Assembly: GCA_947650365.1 (NCBI GenBank) | Contig: OX393550.1 | Span: 73,499,478-73,563,477, forward strand | From: Chamaelirium japonicum | Taxonomy: Eukaryota; Streptophyta; Magnoliopsida; Liliales; Melanthiaceae | DNA length: 64,000 bases | Direction: 5' to 3' | Part shown: positions 26,374 to 38,500 of the stretch, piece after piece | Layout: each line of letters starts with the position of its first letter | Position numbering within the stretch: position 1 is the stretch's first letter | Position numbers and translations under genes: made by a program | Notes under the pieces: model-generated | The model's input: only the letters and a program-made list of their open reading frames with translations | Told to the model about the DNA's origin: nothing | The model's database searches: none

Positions 26374-27093
26374 CTACCTTCCCGTAATCATTGTAATTGT
26401 CACATCATTTCCAGTAATGGCTTCAAGGTTAATCTTCGATGGATCAGATCCACTTGACCTTCTCTCGGTCGTAAAAGTGGGCAGTTTGGGTATTTCCTGA
26501 ATGCTAGTATCGCTTCCCAGCATTAGAACTACCAAAGAAATGGTGGGTCTATCCTCCGGACGATCTTGAACACATAAGAGCCCTACTTGTATGCATCTCA
26601 GCACTTCCGAAGGCGAGCAAGTATCCTCCATTGATGCGTCTATAAACTCTCCTGCTCTCCCTTCTTTCCATAGTTGCCATGCCTACAACATCAAAACAAT
26701 TTCCTTAGTTGACATGAGTAAAACAAATGGGAATGTTAAAATTAGCTTCGTTATACTTACATAGCACAAAAGGTTGCGAGAGGTTTCGTAATGCCAGAAA
26801 GTGGTGTTCTTCTTGCCCCTGATGACCTCTAAAATTATTACTCCGAAGCTATAGATGTCAGATTTCATGGAAAACGACCCTTCAATTGCGTACTCAGGAG
26901 ACATATAGCCACTGCAATCCATAAAAAAATGAGAGAGGTATGAAGATGTAGAAGTGACAGAATTTGAAATGGTTGTTGCGTAAAACTTACTATGTTCCCA
27001 CCACTCGCTTGGTTTTTTCTTGGTTTTGATCGCCTCCGAAAATCTTGGCAATTCCAAAGTCTGATATTTTTGGGCTCATCTCTTCGTCCAGTA

Positions 27094-27258
27094 TGTTAAG
27101 ATGTATTAGTGTATATACATACACTTAGGGTATATATGACTCACATGTATTCACCTTATATTGGCGATTGGCCTAATGAGAGATTCATTCCATTCTCTCC
27201 CCAAACCCTAGCTCTCCTTCTCTCTTTCTCTTCCTCTCTTCCTCTAGGGTTTGTCACA
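27094..27258 (+). repeat. 5' LTR of the young copia element
   Basis: 165 bp, TG...CA ends, identical to 32370-32534 except for one base seen. A cluster of tatata-like sequence near 27113-27135 may hold the promoter. Confidence 0.93.
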
Positions 27259-27399
27259 TGGTATCAGAGCAAGGTTGATCGCCGGTGTCGTCAACGGCTC
27301 CCTTGTCTCGTCGCGATCAGATCCAGATCTTCTCCGCGATCAGATCGCGTGATCCAGCCTGCCGATCTGCTCCAGCCCCTCGCGCTCACGATCTCAGCC

Positions 27400-27840
27400 T
27401 CTGCTCGCGTCGCGCGATCTGGCCCTCTCACGCGCGATCTGGCCCCAGCGCTCGCGTCGCGCGATCTGGCCCTCTCACGCGCGATCTGGCCCCAGCGCTC
27501 GCGTCGCGCGATCTGGCCCTCTCACGCGCGATCTGGCCCGCGCGCTCGCGCTCTGCTCCTCTGCTCCCCGCGCGCGCTCTGCTCCTCTGCCCCAGCGCTC
27601 GCGCTCTGCTCGCGCAATCTGGCCCCGCGCGCTTGAGCTCTGCTCCTCTGCTCCCCGCGCGCGCTCTGCTCCTCTGCTCCTCTGCTCCGCGATCGCTTGA
27701 GGATCCTGTGGAGACAGCAGCAGCAGCTCCAGCCTGAGCATCCTGTGGAGACAGCAGCAGCAGCTCCAGCCTGATTTCCCGATCAGATCTGATCTGATCC
27801 TGTGGAGACAACAGCAGCAGATCCTGTGGAGACATAGCAG
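27400..27840 (+). repeat. Tandem repeats in the leader of the young copia element
   Basis: Between about 27408 and 27540 a unit of about 45 bp (cgcgatctggccctctcacg plus a second gcgatctggcccc block) is repeated roughly three times. Near 27700-27830 a unit with gatcctgtggagacagcagc recurs three to four times. The GC-rich frames over these repeats are not called. Confidence 0.7.
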
Positions 27841-27988
27841 CAACACGAGGTCCTTGACGGACTTGTCACGCGTCTCCTCGCGCGCTCCGCTTGCAATCTT
27901 TGGCTCGTCGCGCGTCTCCTCGTCTCCGAGCTCGCAGCATTCCTGATTTGATCCGCTCGAGCTTTTCGAGCCTTCCCTCTCTCCGGAC

Positions 27989-30900
27989 ATGTCCTCGACT
28001 TCTTCAATGACGACTCCGCCGTCTCACCCGGTGACGCGCTATGAGATTCCACGGGATTTTCTCCCGCTCGCCACCGACTTTCTTCTCCAAGAGGCCTCCG
28101 ATTGGCCGGCATGGTCAGCCACAGTGGAATCCACCCTTGAGGGTCGCAATCTTCGAGGACATCTTGATGGCTCTTCCACGTTTTCTGCTTCCGATGCAGA
28201 ATACGGTCCCTGGCGCCTTCGCGATCAGCGCATCAAGGCCTACCTTGTTGCGTCTGTGGACCGTTCTCTTCGCCGGGATATGGTTGGACTTGCCTCTTCT
28301 GCAGCGATTTGGGGTCATCTCACTGCTCGCTTTGTTGAGAAGAGTGGAGCACGTGAGTATCAGCTTCTCACACAGGCCCAGTCGGCACAGCAGGGAGAGT
28401 TGACGGTCCAATAGTTTTACTGTCAAATGCGCTCCTATTGGCGTGATCTTCAGGATCTTGCTCCCGTTCCTGACCCGTCCCGTGCTGTCGAGTATCAGCT
28501 CTACCGGGAGCGCCTTCAGCTCTATCAGCTGTTTGCTGCCCTACGACCAGAGTTCAGTGCTCTGGCAGGTCAGCTTCTTCACCGGGACAGCCTTCCTCGT
28601 CTTGATGAGGCTGTGGCTGAGCTGGTCGCTGAAGAGACTCGTCTGCGTACTCTTGCCTCCAGGGCCTTACCTCTTCCATCCGGTCTTCAGGGTGTTCTTG
28701 CTGTTGCTCCGCCGCCGGTCTCAGGCCCACCAGCTACTGCCTCCCATGGTAGACCGTTTTGCACTCACTGTCAGACACCGGGCCACTTCGTGGACACTTG
28801 CTTCTCACTTCATCCAGAGAAGCGTCCTACCTACAGAGATCGAGGTCGAGGACGAGCTCGAGGTCGTGGTCGCCCTGTTCCTACTGCTGCTGCTGCCTCT
28901 TCCGTCACAGCTGGCGATCTACAGTCTATTCGTGAAGAACTAGCTCAGCTTAGACTTTCTCAGCAGTCTGCCGCTACTCCTGGACCTTCCAGCACCTCAG
29001 CCTTCTCTGCCTCTTCTGGTAGTCCCACTGTTTGGATACTGGATTCGGGCGCCTCACACCACATGACTCCGGATGCCTCCTTGCTCACTGCCTGTCAGCC
29101 TGCGCCACACCTGCCACCGATCCACACTGCAGATGGTTCTCGCTTAGCCATCTCACAGTCTGGATCCATTACTTCAGCCTCCGCCCCTGCTTGCAATCTC
29201 TCCTTATCCTCTGTGCTTCATGCTCCCACACTCCACATGCACCTGATTTCTGTTAGTGCTTTGTGTGACTCTGGCTGCTCTGTGACATTTACCCCTTCCG
29301 CTTGTTCTGTGCAGGATCTGCGTACTGGCCGACCGATTGGAGCAGGTCGTAGGGCAGGCGGGCTCTACCAGATGGAGTTTCTTCACTCTTTGGATCCGTC
29401 ATCATCTGGGTTTTGTGGAGTTGTCTCTCCTAATGCCGACCTGTGGCATAGGAGACTAGGTCATGTGTCGGAACCGCGACTTAAGAGATTACTCCATTCT
29501 GGAGCTCTAGGTCGTGGTCCTTTTTCACCTTTATCTACTTGTACTGGCTGCAAGCTCGCTAAAGCTGCTGCCCTTCCTTTTTCATCAAGTACTTCTCAGA
29601 GCTCTGCTCCTTTTGATCTTGTTCACTCTGATATCTGGGGCCCCTCTCCTCTCCCTTCTATGACTGGGTATTTATATTATGTCTCGTTTGTGGATGATTA
29701 TAGTCGCTACACGTGGGTCTACCTTCTTCGCCGTCGATCGGATATCCTCCAAGTCTATAAGGACTTCACCTCCATGATTCACACGCAGTTTAGTCGGTGC
29801 ATCAAGATCTTTCGATCTGACTGTGCCCTTGAGTATTTATCTACCGCTATGCGCAGCCTTAGTCAGTCCCATGGGACTATTTTTCAGCACTCGTGTCCTC
29901 ACATCCATGAGCAGAATGGTGTTGCTGAGCGCAAGCATCGCCATATTCTTGCGACTACTCGTGCTCTCCTTATTTCTGGTTCTGTTCCTCGGCGCTTCTG
30001 GGCTGAGGCTCTCCTCACCTCCGTCCAGCTCATTAACATCACTCCTTCGTCAGTTCTTCCAGACGACTTATCTCCTCATGAGCGTCTCCTCTCTACCACT
30101 CCTGACTACAGCCCTCTTCGCACTTTTGGGTGCACATGTTTTGTTCTTCTTCCTCTCCATGAGCGCACAAAGCTGTCTGCTCAGGCAGCTAAGTGCATAC
30201 TTCTTGGGATCAGCACTGAGCACAAGGGATACCGCTGCTATGACCCTGTTGCTCGTCGCTTGCGTATCTCTCGACACGTCTCCTTTGTCGAGGATACGCC
30301 CTACTACTCTCCTGAAGCTCAGGATCTCACCTTTCTCGAGGTCTCTTCTCCTGCATCCTCGACACCTATGCCTCCCTCGTCGACCTCTCTAGTTTCCCCG
30401 GCTCTGTCGGCTCCTTCCCCACCACCAGCTCCCTCGGCACCATTGGCTCCTCTGCCAGTTGGTTCCCCCGCCTCTCCAGGGGACTCCTCCGAGGCTTCCT
30501 CCTCTCTGCCCGTGCCTCTCTCTCCTCCCCGGTTTGTCTCTCCATTTCCTCAGGTCTACTCTCGCCGGCCTACCCTTGTGTCTCCGTGTCCTTCCTTCTC
30601 AGCGGATGCCGGCTCTCCTGCTGTTGAGGTCACTCCTAGTCCTTCGCCTCCTGTGCCTGCTCCGTCGTTGCTAGTCGTGGATCCAGGCCCACCTCGCTAC
30701 CCTTCACGCCAGCGTCACCCGCCTGACCGTTTTAGCCACGACACTGGCCCTCCTGATCGTTTTGGCTTTGCCTCTGTATGCAGTTACTCGCCTCAGTTTA
30801 CTGCCTTTCTTACTGCTGTGCACGCAGATCAGGAGCCCCGATCCTACTCTGAGGCAGTTCAGTTTCCTCAGTGGCGTCAGGCTATGGATGAGGAGTTTCA

Positions 30901-32356
30901 GGCCTTTCAGCAGACTCATACCTGGGATGTTGTTCCTCTGCCCTCTGGCGTTAAGCCTGTCAGCTGCAAGTGGATTTATAAGGTCAAGCACCGCCCTGAT
31001 GGATCCATTGAGAGTCACAAGGCTCGGGTAGTGGCTCGTGGATTTACTCAAGAGTATGGCGTTGACTACGAGGAGACCTTTGCTCCGGTGGCTCAGATGA
31101 CCACCGTTCGCACTCTTTTGGCAGTTGCAGCTGTTCATCGATGGGCCCTTCTTCAGATGGACGTGAAAAATGCCTTTCTCCACGGTGACCTGTCTGAGAC
31201 TGTCTACATGGATCCTCCTCCTGGTCTCCGTGTTCCTTCTCAGCACGTCTGTCGTCTTCGTCGGGCCATTTATGGGCTCAAGCAAGCTCCTCGTGCCTGG
31301 TTTGAGCGGTTCCGCCGTGCTGTCCGAGAACTTGGTTATTCAGAGAGCAGTCATGACCATTCTCTGTTTGTCAGGTCGTCCCCGCAGGGCCGGGCGATTC
31401 TACTGTTATACGTGGACGGCATGATCATCACTGGAGATGACTCTGCTGCGATTGCTAGTCTTCAACAGCACTTGAGGAACCAATTTCAGATGAAGGATTT
31501 GGGTACGCTTCGCTATTTTCTTGGTCTTGAGGTAGCATACAGTGCAGATGGCATTCTGCTCTCTCAGCAGAAGTACCTTTCAGACATCCTTAGTCGTGCT
31601 GCCCTCACAGATGACCGCACAGTATACACCCCTCTTGAGCTTCACTCGAAGCTATGTCCTACAGATGGAGTTCCTCTTTCAGATCCCACTCGGTACAGGC
31701 AGATTGTGGGACAGCTCGTCTATCTCTGCATCACTCGGCCTGACATTGCACACGCTGTCAGCATTGTCAGTCAATTTGTTGCAGCTCCACACTCAGTTCA
31801 CTACGGTGCTCTTCTTCGGATCCTCCGGTACCTCAGAGGGACAGTTACTCGCTCTTTGTTATTGTCGTCGTCCTCCTCTCTCAGACTTAGAGCCTATTCA
31901 GATGCAGACTGGGCTGGAGATCCGACTACACGCCGCTCCACCACTGGTTACTGTTTGTTTCTCGGCGACTCTCTGATATCCTGGCGCAGCAAGAAGCAGA
32001 ATGTGGTGTCTCTCTCTAGCACTGAGGCTGAGTACAGGGCCATGGCCTCCACGACTAAGGAGATAGTTCACCTTAGACGTCTCCTCAGTGATCTCGGTGT
32101 TGCTTTCTCCGAGCCTACTCCACTTCACTGTGATAACCGGAGTGCTATTCAGATTGCTAGCAACCCGGTTTTTCATGAAAGGACAAAGCACATCGAGATT
32201 GACTGTCACTTCGTCCGACAGGAGTATGAGGCCATGACAATCTCACTACCTTTCATTCCCTCAGCAGAGCAGATCGCAGACTTCTTCACGAAGTCACATC
32301 CTACACCACGTTTTCGGTCTTTGATTGCCAAACTCTTGGTGCATGATCCACCCTGA
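27989..32356 (+). mobile_element. gag-pol region of the young copia element
   Basis: Coding part in Ty1/copia order: gag from about 27989, CCHC knuckle (CTHCQTPGHFVDTC) near 28760, protease (ILDSGASHHM) near 29035, integrase zinc part (WHRRLGHVS) near 29443, catalytic core (HSDIWGP) near 29620, reverse transcriptase (QMDVKNAFLHGDL) near 31155, and RNase H (STEAEYRAMAS) near 32020. The integrase-to-RT linker is rich in Pro and Ser. It is nearly whole. Confidence 0.93.
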
Positions 32357-32369
32357 GTTTGAGGGGGGG

Positions 32370-32534
32370 TGTTAAGATGTATTAGTGTATATACATACAC
32401 TTAGGGTATATATGACTCACATGTATTCACCTTATATTGGCGATAGGCCTAATGAGAGATTCATTCCATTCTCTCCCCAAACCCTAGCTCTCCTTCTCTC
32501 TTTCTCTTCCTCTCTTCCTCTAGGGTTTGTCACA
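32370..32534 (+). repeat. 3' LTR of the young copia element
   Basis: 165-bp direct repeat of 27094-27258, ending GTCACA before the target duplication CAGTA. Confidence 0.93.
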
Positions 32535-33443
32535 CAGTAAAATGTTGCTGGTTTTTAGATCCCGATGCACTATCCGTAGCCTCGAATCCTCATGGATATA
32601 GAGAAGCCCTCTTGCAATCCCTTGTATTATAGAAAAACGGTTCTTCCTGTATGCGCGGAAAAAAGCACGGGTCGTCTTTATTGCGCAGAACCAGATTACA
32701 AGTGTGGCCGGGACCCGGGTGGCTCGGGTGTAGCGAGTCCGGGTTGCGGCGAGTTTTGATCAGGGGATTGTGGGAAAGATCTTCTGGAGGATCCCTTTGA
32801 TCCGCGTCTCCACGTGGTGTTCGTGCAAGAGCTCTGAAGGGGCTACCCAGGACAGGGGTCTTTACAGGGTGAGGGTTTTGGAGAGGCTAAGGAATGTCCG
32901 CCGTCGCTTTGTCCCTTCCGTGCTTCGCGCTTTCTCGGCTAGGGGGTTTTCCGGCTTCGTTCCTCGGTCTTCGTGTCTTCCTCGCTCCTTGCTTGACCTC
33001 GGCGTCCTTGATCGTCGGTTCGCGGCGTCGATCGTGCTTTTGGCGTCGGCTTTGGCTTCGGCTTTTTGGCTTTGGCTTGGCTCCGGCGTGGCTCTGGCTT
33101 TTGCGTTGCTTCGGCGCTTGCGCTTGGACTTAGCCGGGAGAGACTTGCGATGCTTTCGTTCTTCCGGACTTCGCGTCGTATCGGCTAGAACGTGCGGTGC
33201 TTTTGCTCGTGACCGGCGTAGTCGCTTGGCTTTGGCACTTGCGTTGCTTTGGCGCGGGCTTTACTGGGGCTTTGCTTTGGCTTCTTGCGAAGGCTTTAGC
33301 TTTAGCGTCAACTCGATCTTCTTCTTCGAACGACGTGGGCTACTTCTCCGGTGCTTTGACGGTTTGCGTGTCGACTGGACTTCTCTTCTTCTCCGGGCTT
33401 CTTTGGCGTGATCGGAGTCGAAGAATGCTTTCGAAGATAGTGG

Positions 33444-33683
33444 GGGTAGCACCGCTCTCCGTGCGACGGTTGTGGCGTCGGCTTTTGTTGATGAAGACGA
33501 CGAGGGTAGCGACGATCTCCGTGCGACGGTTGTGGCGTCGGCTTTTGTTGATGAAGACGACGAGGGTAGCGACGGTCTCCGTGCGACGGTTGTGGCTTTG
33601 GCTTTTGTTGATGAAGACGACGAGGGTAGCGACGGTCTCCGTGCGACGGTTGTAGCGTCGGCTTTTGCTGACGAAGACAACGG
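33444..33683. repeat. 60-bp tandem repeat, four units
   Basis: Four adjacent 60-bp units, each with gggtagc and ctccgtgcgacggttgt followed by ggcttttgttgatgaagac. The middle units are the most alike and the outer ones diverged. It lies within the probable solo LTR. Confidence 0.9.
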
Positions 33684-33917
33684 GGGTAGCGACGCTTCAA
33701 GCGGTCTGCTCCAGGCTTTCTTCTTCGTGGATGGCGCAGGCGTTTGTTGAAGACGACGGGGTGATGACACTTCGTTTCTCTCCTCCGGGCTTTGGAGCTT
33801 GATTGGGATCGAGGGTTTGTTGGAGCCGACGGGGTAGTGCCGCTCCGAGCTTCTTCTCCGGCCTTTGCTTCTGGCGTTTTCGGAGTCGAAGGGTCTTCTT
33901 CTCCGAGCTTTCTTCTT

Positions 33918-34167
33918 CGTGCACGGAGTCGAAGTCTTGGTCTTCGTGTGCAAGGGTCTTCACGTCGATGAGAGCTTTCGGTAAGCCGATCCCTCGGGAC
34001 AGGCTTGACCGTGCCTCGTGAAGCCTTGGGTCGATGAAGAAGCGTGCACGGAGTCGATGTCTTGATCTTCGTGTGCAAGGGTCTTCACGTCGATGAGAGC
34101 TTTCGGTAAGCCGATCCCTTGGGACAGGCTTGACCGTGCCTCGTGAAGCCTTGGGTCGATGAAGAAG
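33918..34167. repeat. 125-bp tandem duplication
   Basis: Two adjacent units (33918-34042 and 34043-34167) starting near cgtgcacggagtcga, almost identical to each other. The high identity suggests a late duplication inside the probable solo LTR. Confidence 0.9.
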
Positions 34168-35562
34168 CGTCGCCTCTTCTGCAGAGCTCCCGCGCTTCGT
34201 CTTCGGTCTTCAACCATCGGCCCTTTGAATCTTCCCCCACCCCCTCTATTTATAGGCAAAGGGGTGGGGAGAGAGATATGGGAACTTTTAATTTTAAATC
34301 TCTTTTCTATCTCTCTCATAATTACCCTGGATTTATTCATCCATTGATGAGGGGAATAACGTTTATTTGTTTTCCTTTTCTGGCGAGGCAATTATGGCTG
34401 GATTTCGCACACGAAATCGATGGCGATCGGGCGCTTCGTCTTGTGCGTCGGATCGAGGGATCGGCGCAGATCCGCGTGTGTGCAGACGTCATACGCAACC
34501 TCCCCCCGCGCATGGCGGTTCTTACTTCCTTTTCTTCCTTTTCTTTCCTTTTCTTTTCTTTCCTTTCTTTTCTTTCCTCTTCTTTTCTTTCTTTTCTTTT
34601 CTTTCCTTTTCTTTCCTTTCCTTGCAGGGCCGGCCAGCCCCCCATGGGGTTCGGGTCCTAGTAGGGCCAGCCCCCATGTGGCTCGCGTCCTAGTAGGGGC
34701 CGGCCCCCCTTGAAGTGTGGGGTCCGCTCCTCTTTGCTAGGTGCGAGTCGGGTCCGCGTGTCGGGTTTGCATCCGCGTCGGCCCACATAAGTCGGGTTCG
34801 GGTCCGACGAAATTCGTGTGTCTACACTTCCAATCTAGCATTGCTTGATTCGCTGAACCTATTGACAATCTATTAGATCATGGTTTCTTAATCTATGCAT
34901 TGAAGATTTGTTTCTTGATGGAATTACCCATTAAAATCATATCAATAGGACATGATTGAGTAAGGGCTCACCGAAGATGAAGGCATCCAAGCTTTTGTTC
35001 GGCATGTACTCATAGAGCAGTATCTTCTCCTCTCCTTGAATGCAACAACCTAAAAGCCTAACAAGATTCCTGTGTTGTAACCTTGCGATTAGTGTCACTT
35101 CATTCTTCAACTCCTCTAAACCCTGGTCCGAACTCTTGGAGAGCCTTTTGACAGCTATTTCTCGTCCATCGGGTAGCTTACCCTGAAATGTAGCCGAGTT
35201 TTAGCAGTATTTCTACAGTTTTGCAACTCAGTTACCCTGCTATATTCATTGAAAATGATGGAAGAGATTTACTTTACCTTGTACACGGCACCGAATCCAC
35301 CTTCGCCGAGCTTATTCGAGTCACAAAAGTTGTTGGTGGCTACTGATATGGTATTAAAATTGAACAACACTAGCTCTGGAACTTTTCTCCTTTAGCTATC
35401 TCTAGAATTTTTTGAGCCTAAAATCTCTGTTGCAACTTCTTCACTGAGGCCCAAATCAAATAGTAACATCTCTCGTTCGCTTTCCTTTTTCAAATGATCT
35501 GAGTGGTGCAAAAGATGGAATAAAACTCCAATTTAAGTATACATTCTATTTTCATAAAATTT

Positions 35563-38500
35563 CTACCTTCCCGTAATCACTGTAATTGTCACATCATTTT
35601 CAGAAATAGCGTCAAGGTTAATCATCGATGGATCAGATCCACTTGATCTTCTCTCATTCGTAAAAGTGGGTTGTTTGGGTATTGTCTGAATGCTAGTATC
35701 GCTTCCCAGCATCAGAACTACCAAAGACATGGTGGGTCTATCATCCGGATGATCTTGAACACATAAGAGCCCTACTTGTATACATCTCAACACTTCTGAA
35801 GGTGAGCAAGTATCCTCCATTGATGGGTCTATCAACTCTCCTGCTCTCCCTTCTTTCCATAGATGCCATGCCTACAACATCAGAACTATTTAGATAGTTG
35901 CCATACGTACAACAAATGGGAATGTAAAATATAGCTTCTTTCATACTTACATAGCTCAAAAGGTTCTGAGAGCTTTCGTAGTGCCAGAACGTGTTGTTCT
36001 TCTTGCCGCTGACGACCTCTAAGAGTATTACTCCGAAACTATAGATATCGGATTTCATGGAAAACAACCCTTTCATTGCGTACTCAGGAGACATATATCC
36101 ACTGCAATCCATCAAAAATGAGAGAGAGGAATGAAGGTGGATAAGTGATATAATTTGAAATGATGGTCGACTAAAACTTACTATGTTCCGACCACTCGCT
36201 TGGTTTTTTCTTGGTTTTGATCACCTCCGAAAATCTTGGCAATCCCAAAGTCTGATATTTTTGGGTTCATCTCTTTGTCCAGCAAAATGTTGCTGGTTTT
36301 TAGATCCCGATGCACTATCCGTAGCCTCGAATCTTCATGGATATAGAGAAGCCCTCTTGCAATCCCCTGTACTATAGAAAAACGGTTCCCCCAATCTAGC
36401 ATTGCTTGCTTCGTTGAACCTATTCACAATCTGTTAGTCAGATTTCTTTTGCCAATAATATTATAGATCATGGTTTCTTAATCTATGCATTGAAGATTTG
36501 TTTCTTGGATGAATTACTCATTAAAATCATATCAATAGGACATGATTGAGTAAGGACTCACCGAAGACAAAGGCATCCAAGCTTTTGTTCGGCATGTACT
36601 CATAGAGCAATATCTTCTCCTCTCCTTGAATGCAACAACCTAAAAGCCTAACAAGATTCCTGTGTTGTAACCTTGCGATTAGTGTCACTTCATTCTTCAA
36701 CTCCTCTAAACCCTGCTCCGAACTCTTCGAGAGCCTTTTGACAGCTATTTCTCGTCCATCGGGTAGCTTACCCTGAAATGTAGCATAGTTTTAGCAGTAT
36801 TTCTACAGTTTTGCAACTCATTCACCTGCTATATTCATTGAACATGATGGAAGAGATTCACTTTACCTTGTACACGGCACCGAATCCACCTTCGCCGAGC
36901 TTATTCGAGTCACAAAAGTTGTTGGTGGCTAAAGATATGGTATTAAAATTGAACAACACTAGCTCTGGAACTTTTCTCCTGTTGCCATCTCTAGAATTTT
37001 CCGAGCCTAAAATCTCTGTTGCAACTTCTTCACTGAGGCCCAAATCAAATAGTAATATCTCTCGCTCACTTTCCTTCTTCGAATGATCTGAGTGGTGCAA
37101 AAGATGGAAAAAAGCTCCAATCAATGACTGAAACAAGATATAAGTTGTCATAATATGAGATGAGGTGATGATGAATGTGCTGTGGACCTTTAGCTCTTTT
37201 CTTCCACCTCCATAGGATGTAAATAAATGTGGTAAGAATTATGGCTACCAGGGGAGCAACTAGTATGATAATTTTAAATGTTCTTCTTTCATCTGCAACA
37301 GGAAGGAAGGATCAAAATGTCATTCAATCTTCAAAGAAATCATTAGTCCATTGCAATAGAACTATATGAATTAGATGTAATTTAGGAGAATTACAGAGCA
37401 AGTCCTTACCTAATTCAGATTCTGCGAGCCGAATATAGAGAGTGTACCCACCGCTTGAAAACTGGTAGAGATCCACCAATTCCCGATGCCACACAAAGCA
37501 CCCCATGCCATCAGAGAAAGCATAAGCCATACATGAGCAGTTCTTTAAGCACTCATCCTCACACCCACTGGCATACAAGACATTCGCAATCCCATTCGAG
37601 AAGTCCGGTAGCTTCATCTCTTCCAGTCTCAAGAACCCATCTCCTTTCTGATCCATCTCCATGCTGTTTGTACTGTTCCTCCCACATGTTAAGGGTGTTT
37701 TTCGAACGCAGCCACCCCTCCAATTCCCACTCGTCCATTCATCCACATGTCTCGGCTCGAACCCTCTCAAACAGCTGCACATTGGCCTCCGGCTATCACT
37801 GTAGCTGCACACACCATGCCGCCCACAACGGTTGTAAATCTGGCATTCATCGCTGCCAGGAGACGAGAGGATCAGATTCCACACCTTGGCATCTTCCGAC
37901 CAAATGAGGTACTGATCGGATCCGTACCATGTCAATACGAACCTCACTAGAGTTCCAGCCGACGGGGTGTACGAGTAGTACATCTTCTGGTCATGGTTGA
38001 GCTTGAAGCTGGAGCCTTGGAGGTATGGTTTGTTCGGTATGCCGGTGAAGGCTATGCCGTTCCACAGTCCAGACCTCCAGTATGGCTCTAGTCCTTCCCA
38101 TACAAAGACTTGATTCGAGCCGTGGGGATCCATGCCCATCGAAAAGCTCCCCTGTGAGGGGTCATCATCGCTCCTCCAGGATGTTTGGACTTGGTTTGCG
38201 CCCGTCCTCAGGTCTAGGCCATATGTCATGCCAGGAAGGTAGGTGTCCGTCGGAAAATCGAAGCTCTGCCACACGACGCTTCCCATGTTGCTTCTGAGCA
38301 AGAGGTTTCCGGTATCAGTGAGCTGCACGACCGAATTGTTCGGTACCACCATCGAAGCATTCGATGACCAGATCGTGTTGCTCTTGCCGTCCAAGACTAA
38401 AAGGTTGCCGCCACTTCCGACGGTGAAGCTTCCAGAAGAATCCGGCAGCGGGTGCTCGCGGTTGGCGACCCATACCACCGTCGACGGAGAGATGTCGTGG

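Larger units (their letters stand above)
27094..32534 (+). mobile_element. Young Ty1/copia retrotransposon with 165-bp LTRs
   Basis: Complete element inserted in exon 5 of receptor kinase A. The LTRs are 27094-27258 and 32370-32534 (TGTTAAG to GTCACA), 165 bp each with one difference seen, flanked by the target duplication CAGTA (27089-27093 and 32535-32539). The primer-binding site TGGTATCAGAGC follows the 5' LTR directly, and a purine tract (gagggggggt) precedes the 3' LTR. Such close LTR identity marks a recent insertion, though 165 bp gives a coarse clock. The coding region looks almost whole, with about one break. The short LTRs recall the Ale/Ivana-type lineages, but I cannot fix the lineage. 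Confidence 0.95.
32648..34826 (+). mobile_element. Probable solo LTR (2.2 kb) in exon 5 of receptor kinase A
   Basis: A 2,179-bp insertion beginning TGTATGCGCGG and ending GTCTACA, with TG...CA ends as in LTRs. It is flanked by the 5-bp duplication CTTCC (32643-32647 and 34827-34831). There is no primer-binding site, purine tract or pol domain, so a solo LTR is the simplest reading. A TATA-like ctatttatagg near 34243 suggests plus orientation. It carries 60-bp and 125-bp tandem repeats and a pyrimidine run (tttctttcctttt) at about 34530-34620. The long frames through it on both strands are repeat-driven. Confidence 0.75.
26374..35498 (-). pseudogene. G-type lectin S-receptor-like kinase, copy A (truncated, twice interrupted)
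   Basis: This is a relic of a serine/threonine receptor kinase. Only exons 3-7 remain: exon 3 35278-35498, exon 4 34972-35182, exon 5 in three pieces (34832-34858, 32540-32647, 26991-27093), exon 6 26761-26911 and exon 7 26374-26682. The three pieces of exon 5 add up to 238 bp, the same length as exon 5 of B and C. Removing the two LTR insertions (27094-32534 and 32648-34826) and one copy of each target repeat therefore restores the exon length exactly. Exon 3 has an in-frame TAA where B reads RDGNRRK. Exons 1 and 2 (lectin, PAN, membrane segment) are missing: just beyond exon 3, near 35535, the sequence passes directly into the 3' end of copy B. Some exon 6-7 residues match C better than B. 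No working product is expected. Confidence 0.9.

Noticed and set aside
27285-27990. GC-rich frames with repeated Arg-Ser-Gly-Pro words
   Set aside because: They follow tandem repeats in the untranslated leader of the young copia element.
33197-34078. Long periodic frames on both strands
   Set aside because: They arise from the 60-bp and 125-bp tandem repeats of a probable solo LTR.
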